Assembly: GCF_040222385.1 (NCBI RefSeq)
Contig: NZ_JAVKDF010000033.1
Coordinates: forward strand, 1 to 64,000
DNA: 64,000 nucleotides
DNA from: Imperialibacter sp040222385
GTDB taxonomy: Bacteria; Bacteroidota; Bacteroidia; Cytophagales; Cyclobacteriaceae
Direction: 5' to 3'
Both the position numbers and the translations under genes were made by a program. The notes beneath the pieces are model-generated. The model was not told where the DNA came from and searched no databases. It worked only from the letters and a program-made list of their open reading frames with translations. Positions 60,691 through 64,000 of this stretch are shown here, piece by piece (position 1 is the stretch's first letter; each line of letters opens with the position of its first letter).

Positions 60691-62265
60691 TCATTCCTTT
60701 GCCCGAACATCCAGCTGCTGCACTTTTGGTGTTTTTTCAGGAGACATGGTGAAGAAAACTTCTGCATTACCGTTTTCGCCTGTGAGGGTAAAAACTCCCC
60801 TGAGTTGGTTGATGGCTTTCATTTCACCCACTTTGGTAACATTACCAATAGGAGCCAGGGCCTGATTGTATTCTTTGATGCGTCTGTCTCTGGAAAAATC
60901 CAGGAAGAAATTTTCGGCAAAAAGTTCTTCCTCGATAGAACTGTCGTTCGTTTGCAGCCAGGCGGCTACTTCGCTCTGTGCTTTCACTAAAACGTCCGAA
61001 GCAGGGAGAACCCTGGGCTGAAGACCAGCTTTTTTGAAAATCAGGTTAGCGATCTCATTATTGATCGAACCTGTGCCTGCATAGGTGCGATTGGCAAAGG
61101 AAATAATGCCCAGGTCATATTCAGGATAAAAGCGATAGTCGCTGCCGAAGCCAGGGAGTCCACCGCTGTGCCGGATATACACCACGCCGTTACAGTCTTT
61201 TCTGGCGCTCAATCCGTATCCATAACCGCTGATCATCGGACAGGCATTTCCATCAGCATCTTTGGCGTTAGCCATCAGGCTTGGTTCCTTGGGTTTGTGC
61301 ATGTTTCTCAGAGAACTTCTCTTTACCGGGCCATACTCGTCATCGTTGTTTGGGGGATAGGCGGAAAGGTGATAGGCCACATACTTGCTGAAATCGTCCA
61401 GCGATGTGATGAGCCCTCCCATGCAGCCAAAGGCACCATCGTGCAGCAGAGGCTCCGGCTTCCATTGTTCATCTTCCCACCGGTAGCCCAGCGCCAGCAG
61501 GTCTTCCGGCAGGCCCTCAAACTCCCAATGAGTGTTGTTCATGCCAAGCGGCTTAAAGATGTTCTCGTTGATGAACTCTTGATAGGGCTGCCCTGATACA
61601 TTGCTGATGATTTGTCCGAGAATTGCAAAGCCGGTGTTGCTGTACTCGTAGCCAAAAGACGGAATATTGGAGAAGCTTAGGCCTTGTGCCACCAAAGCTT
61701 GCAACTCTTCTGGTGTGTCTTCCAACTGCCTGTCTCCCCAGGGATTGTCTTCTGGAAAGCCGGCAGTCATCGTGAGCAGGTTTTCGATGGTGATGGGTGT
61801 GGCGTCTTTGGTGAGGTATACCAGGCTTTTCATTTCTGGCATATAAATGGCCGCTTGGTCGTTTAGTTTGAGCTTTCCCATTTCCACCAGTTTCATAATC
61901 CCCATGGCGGTAAAACTTTTGCTCATCGAGGCTATTTTGAAAAGAGACTTGTTCGAAACAGGCACCTTGTTCTCAGTATTAACAATGCCGTAAGAGCTTG
62001 ACCAAACTAATTTCCCTTCCATGACGATACCATACACCATGCCGGGGTAGTGATTGTCTTTGGCGGCTTGTTGCAGCATTGCTTCGATCTCGGGCCCCAG
62101 GGCAACTACTTTTTGCACCCTGTCGGTTTCGGTGAACGCTGCCGCCTTGAAGGTGGGATCAAAACTAACGACGTTTAGCGAGGTAGTTTCCTGATTAGCC
62201 GGAGGTGATGTCGTTTCGCATGAAGCCACGAAAAACAGACAAGCGAAAAAAACGAATGGTTTCAT
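60691..62265 (-). CDS. Class C beta-lactamase-like serine hydrolase, lipoprotein
   Basis: The 524-residue lipoprotein (Cys16, VASCETT) has the three beta-lactamase class C/DD-peptidase motifs: S113xxK116 in IASMSKSF, Y208SN210 in YEYSNTGFA and H366SG368 in RHSGGLPG. The last 130 residues are an extra domain with a DUF-like fold. Members are usually peptidases or esterases and not antibiotic resistance enzymes. It sits in the outer or periplasmic membrane face. A 10-bp inverted repeat upstream separates it from the DUF3667 gene. Confidence 0.87.
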   Translation of the reverse strand: MKPFVFFACLFFVASCETTSPPANQETTSLNVVSFDPTFKAAAFTETDRVQKVVALGPEIEAMLQQAAKDNHYPGMVYGIVMEGKLVWSSSYGIVNTENKVPVSNKSLFKIASMSKSFTAMGIMKLVEMGKLKLNDQAAIYMPEMKSLVYLTKDATPITIENLLTMTAGFPEDNPWGDRQLEDTPEELQALVAQGLSFSNIPSFGYEYSNTGFAILGQIISNVSGQPYQEFINENIFKPLGMNNTHWEFEGLPEDLLALGYRWEDEQWKPEPLLHDGAFGCMGGLITSLDDFSKYVAYHLSAYPPNNDDEYGPVKRSSLRNMHKPKEPSLMANAKDADGNACPMISGYGYGLSARKDCNGVVYIRHSGGLPGFGSDYRFYPEYDLGIISFANRTYAGTGSINNEIANLIFKKAGLQPRVLPASDVLVKAQSEVAAWLQTNDSSIEEELFAENFFLDFSRDRRIKEYNQALAPIGNVTKVGEMKAINQLRGVFTLTGENGNAEVFFTMSPEKTPKVQQLDVRAKE

Positions 62266-62273
62266 TGAAGATT

Positions 62274-62304
62274 GGTTTAGGTTGGAGACAATTTAACCTA
62301 AACC
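62274..62304. repeat. 10-bp perfect inverted repeat upstream of the serine hydrolase
   Basis: The sequence ggtttaggtt (62274-62283) is the exact reverse complement of aacctaaacc (62295-62304), with an 11-base loop. It lies between the DUF3667 stop (62329) and the serine hydrolase start (62265), both on the minus strand. It may be an operator or a poor terminator, since no T-tract follows. Confidence 0.5.
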
Positions 62305-62328
62305 GTGGAGGTTTTTGAAATGGAACGG

Positions 62329-63459
62329 CTAAAAAAGCAAAAACGAAATCACCAACTCTGCCATGATTCCGATAAATAGAAACCAGGAATAGATCCAGCC
62401 TAGAAGGATGAACTTGGTGATGGTTTTAAACCAACCTTGTCCGTACACCCGCTTGAAAGAATAGTAGCCGTAGGTGGTGACCAATGTGAAGCCAATTCCA
62501 CCAGCCCAATCACCAAGGCTGCTCTCTCCATCACTTAACATTATCACAATTAGAGACAGTCCATAAATGATATAAGCGAAGCTGTGCAAATGAACGGCAT
62601 GCATAATATGATTCACGTAAAGGATGTTGCGCCGGATATAAAGTAGTTTGAGAATCAAAGCGAATATCGGCAGCATGATGAACATGAGTATGGGCAGGTT
62701 TTTGGTGACCAACTCTACCAGTGCCTGTTTGTCTGCTCTATTTATCCGAATTATTTGTCGAGCCAAAAATTGTTCTGTGGTGGTATTCGCCGTCAGGTCC
62801 AAACTGTCATAAAGCATCTCGTCGGTTAGCTTTCTGTCGTCTTTCAGGCGATTGTAAGTATTCCAGTTCTCAGCATTTATTCCCAAGAAACTACCATCAG
62901 TTTCTCCACTGGTATTTACTTTTATCGGGTCGAGCGATCTTTTTGCCCCCAGTGACTCTACGGCCGCACTGGTGTTTGAGTCAAGTTCTTCCTGGTTTAG
63001 CTGGGCAAGCTCAGCTTTCAGGCTATCCATCACGTGCAGGCTGTCGGCACCAGTTAACAAGGTAGGGCCAAAAGAGAAATTCAGATCCGGGTTTGCTGCT
63101 TCCTGCTGAGCCATCTTTGTCTCAATATCCCGTGTTATCTTTTTGCCCACCATGTTGAGGACAAAGAAGTAGAAAAGGCTGATGACAAGATAAAGCCTGA
63201 CCGGATTAGCATAGGAGGCTCTTTTTCCTTCGTTAAACCGCAGTGTAAGCCAGCCTGGTTTAAAGAAAAAAGGAATCAGGGAGTTGGTGAACCGGCTATC
63301 GAAGGAAAAGGCATTATTGAAAAAGTCGTACAACAACTGACCAAAAGAGATATTGGTATTGGTGTTTTCTTGTCCGCACGACGGGCAATAATTGTATATC
63401 TCAGTGTCCAGCGGATAACCGCAGTTCAAACAGGCGTTTTGCTTACGTCTGCGTCTCAT
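62329..63459 (-). CDS. DUF3667 membrane protein with N-terminal zinc ribbon
   Basis: The 376-residue protein opens with a four-Cys zinc ribbon (C10xxC13 and C28xxC31 in CLNCG and YCPSCGQ). The DUF3667 region follows (SFGQLLYDFFNNAFSFDSRFTNSLIPFFFKPG and YANPVRLYLVISLFYFF), with a helix near 95 and four more from about 255 to the end. The middle section (about 115-245) is a low-complexity loop. The family is common in Bacteroidota and has no known function. It is transcribed toward the serine hydrolase gene. Confidence 0.85.
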   Translation of the reverse strand: MRRRRKQNACLNCGYPLDTEIYNYCPSCGQENTNTNISFGQLLYDFFNNAFSFDSRFTNSLIPFFFKPGWLTLRFNEGKRASYANPVRLYLVISLFYFFVLNMVGKKITRDIETKMAQQEAANPDLNFSFGPTLLTGADSLHVMDSLKAELAQLNQEELDSNTSAAVESLGAKRSLDPIKVNTSGETDGSFLGINAENWNTYNRLKDDRKLTDEMLYDSLDLTANTTTEQFLARQIIRINRADKQALVELVTKNLPILMFIMLPIFALILKLLYIRRNILYVNHIMHAVHLHSFAYIIYGLSLIVIMLSDGESSLGDWAGGIGFTLVTTYGYYSFKRVYGQGWFKTITKFILLGWIYSWFLFIGIMAELVISFLLF

Positions 63460-63543
63460 TTTGGTTGGGTTAGTCGATGCCTAAAATAGGGACTGGGTGT
63501 TTAACCTGCAAATACCATTGCTCCTGTCGAAGGCTTGATGTGC

Positions 63544-64000
63544 TTAAACATCATAATGTTTCATTGCTTTCTCCACATCCTCTGGCGCATCTATTCCCAT
63601 CGTTTCAAGGTCGGTTTCCACCACCTTTATTTTGTAACCGTTTTCCAGCCAGCGCAACTGCTCCAGCGATTCGGCTTTTTCGAGAGGGGAGGGCTGCAGG
63701 TGCGTGATGGCCGCAAGAGCATCGACCCGGTAGGCATAAATGCCAATGTGCTTGTAAAAAGTGAATTGTGAGAGCCGGTCTTCGTTACTAACTCCCCGCA
63801 GGTGCGGAATACATGATCTGCTGAAAATCAGCGCCTCCATTTTTCTATTAAACACCACCTTAACAACATTAGGAGAATCGAGAACGGCTGGATCAGTTAT
63901 TCTTTTGATGAGGGTTCCCAGCTGCACTTTCCCATTCAGAATACCTGCCAACGTATCAATCTGATTCGGGTCGATAAAAGGCTCATCGCCCTGAATGTTG
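63544..64000 (-). CDS. kdsB: 3-deoxy-manno-octulosonate cytidylyltransferase (partial)
   Basis: The leftward frame is open to the right edge and encodes the C-terminal 150 or so residues of KdsB. It begins NIQGDEPFIDPNQIDTLAG, which contains the QGDEP motif of this family, and ends DLETMGIDAPEDVEKAMKHYDV, matching the KdsB end. KdsB activates Kdo as CMP-Kdo for the LPS inner core. Its presence supports an LPS-producing Gram-negative organism. Confidence 0.92.
   Translation of the reverse strand, partial: NIQGDEPFIDPNQIDTLAGILNGKVQLGTLIKRITDPAVLDSPNVVKVVFNRKMEALIFSRSCIPHLRGVSNEDRLSQFTFYKHIGIYAYRVDALAAITHLQPSPLEKAESLEQLRWLENGYKIKVVETDLETMGIDAPEDVEKAMKHYDV

Noticed and set aside
1..64000. CRISPR array, tRNA, rRNA, prophage or insertion sequence
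   Set aside because: I looked for regularly spaced direct repeats, cloverleaf-like sequences, rRNA-like stretches, integrase, transposase and phage structural genes and saw none.

Overview
The window looks like chromosomal DNA of a Gram-negative Bacteroidota, most likely a marine or soil member of the Cytophagales. The reasons are two TonB-dependent receptors with carboxypeptidase-like N-terminal domains, a lipoprotein carrying a SusC-type plug, many short lipoprotein signals, an LpxR-like outer-membrane enzyme, KdsB (so LPS is made), Bacteroidota-typical families (DUF3667, DUF4197, DUF2461, M14 and S41 exported peptidases), weak Shine-Dalgarno signals, and promoters of the TTTG...TAnnTTTG type. 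No rRNA, tRNA, CRISPR array, insertion sequence or prophage was recognised. Genus and species cannot be fixed from the sequence alone.

Left part (1-13.5 kb): a truncated gene at the edge, a methyltransferase, an exported S41 peptidase, a voltage-gated-type K+ channel ending in a zinc ribbon, then a leftward block (FAH-family hydrolase, M23 peptidase, Bcp peroxiredoxin, exported Gfo/Idh/MocA protein, DUF2461). An M48 lipoprotein protease and a MacB/FtsX-type permease converge on a perfect 46-bp palindrome. A lipoprotein of unknown function follows.

13.5-31.5 kb: a 43-codon remnant of an ABC ATPase ends 2 bp from a leftward PAS histidine kinase/response regulator pair. An intact ABC-2 exporter whose ATPase starts with nearly the same sequence lies just beyond. 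Next come a TonB-dependent receptor with a TPR partner, a small regulator/membrane-protein pair, the tRNA-modifying enzyme MtaB, a tandem universal stress protein, a bestrophin preceded by a possible carbonic-anhydrase remnant, a glyoxalase-like protein, a stand-alone plug lipoprotein divergent from a full TonB receptor, a PorT-type beta-barrel and an LpxR-like lipid A deacylase.

31.6-49.1 kb: a TolB-like propeller lipoprotein, the biotin genes bioF-bioD-bioA, then a leftward membrane-linked cluster (SpoIIM-domain, YciC-like, DUF4129, DUF4350, MoxR ATPase, DUF58) with a divergent RDD protein. The MoxR ATPase and DUF58 partner probably act together with the membrane subunits. The second copy of the 9.7-kb palindrome follows the RDD gene. 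HicA/HicB toxin-antitoxin, a PqqB-like metallo-hydrolase, an M14 carboxypeptidase with Asp-rich loops, a 2-oxoacid dehydrogenase E2 and CinA complete the block.

49.2-64 kb: a DUF4197 lipoprotein, a PAP2 phosphatase, an Hsp20 protein, a sodium:solute symporter, then the least explained locus of the window: four consecutive short proteins with one N-terminal membrane helix, an Ala/Glu/Gln-rich coiled coil and a conserved C-terminal Cys, followed by a DUF695-like protein. Divergent from it runs guaA, a TPR + type-1 periplasmic-binding protein resembling LpoA in layout, and hemL. A class C-type serine hydrolase, a DUF3667 membrane protein and the 3' part of kdsB close the window. The main candidates for new biology are the coiled-coil paralogue array, the dispersed convergent-terminator palindrome, the stand-alone plug lipoprotein and the truncated ABC gene beside the signalling pair.
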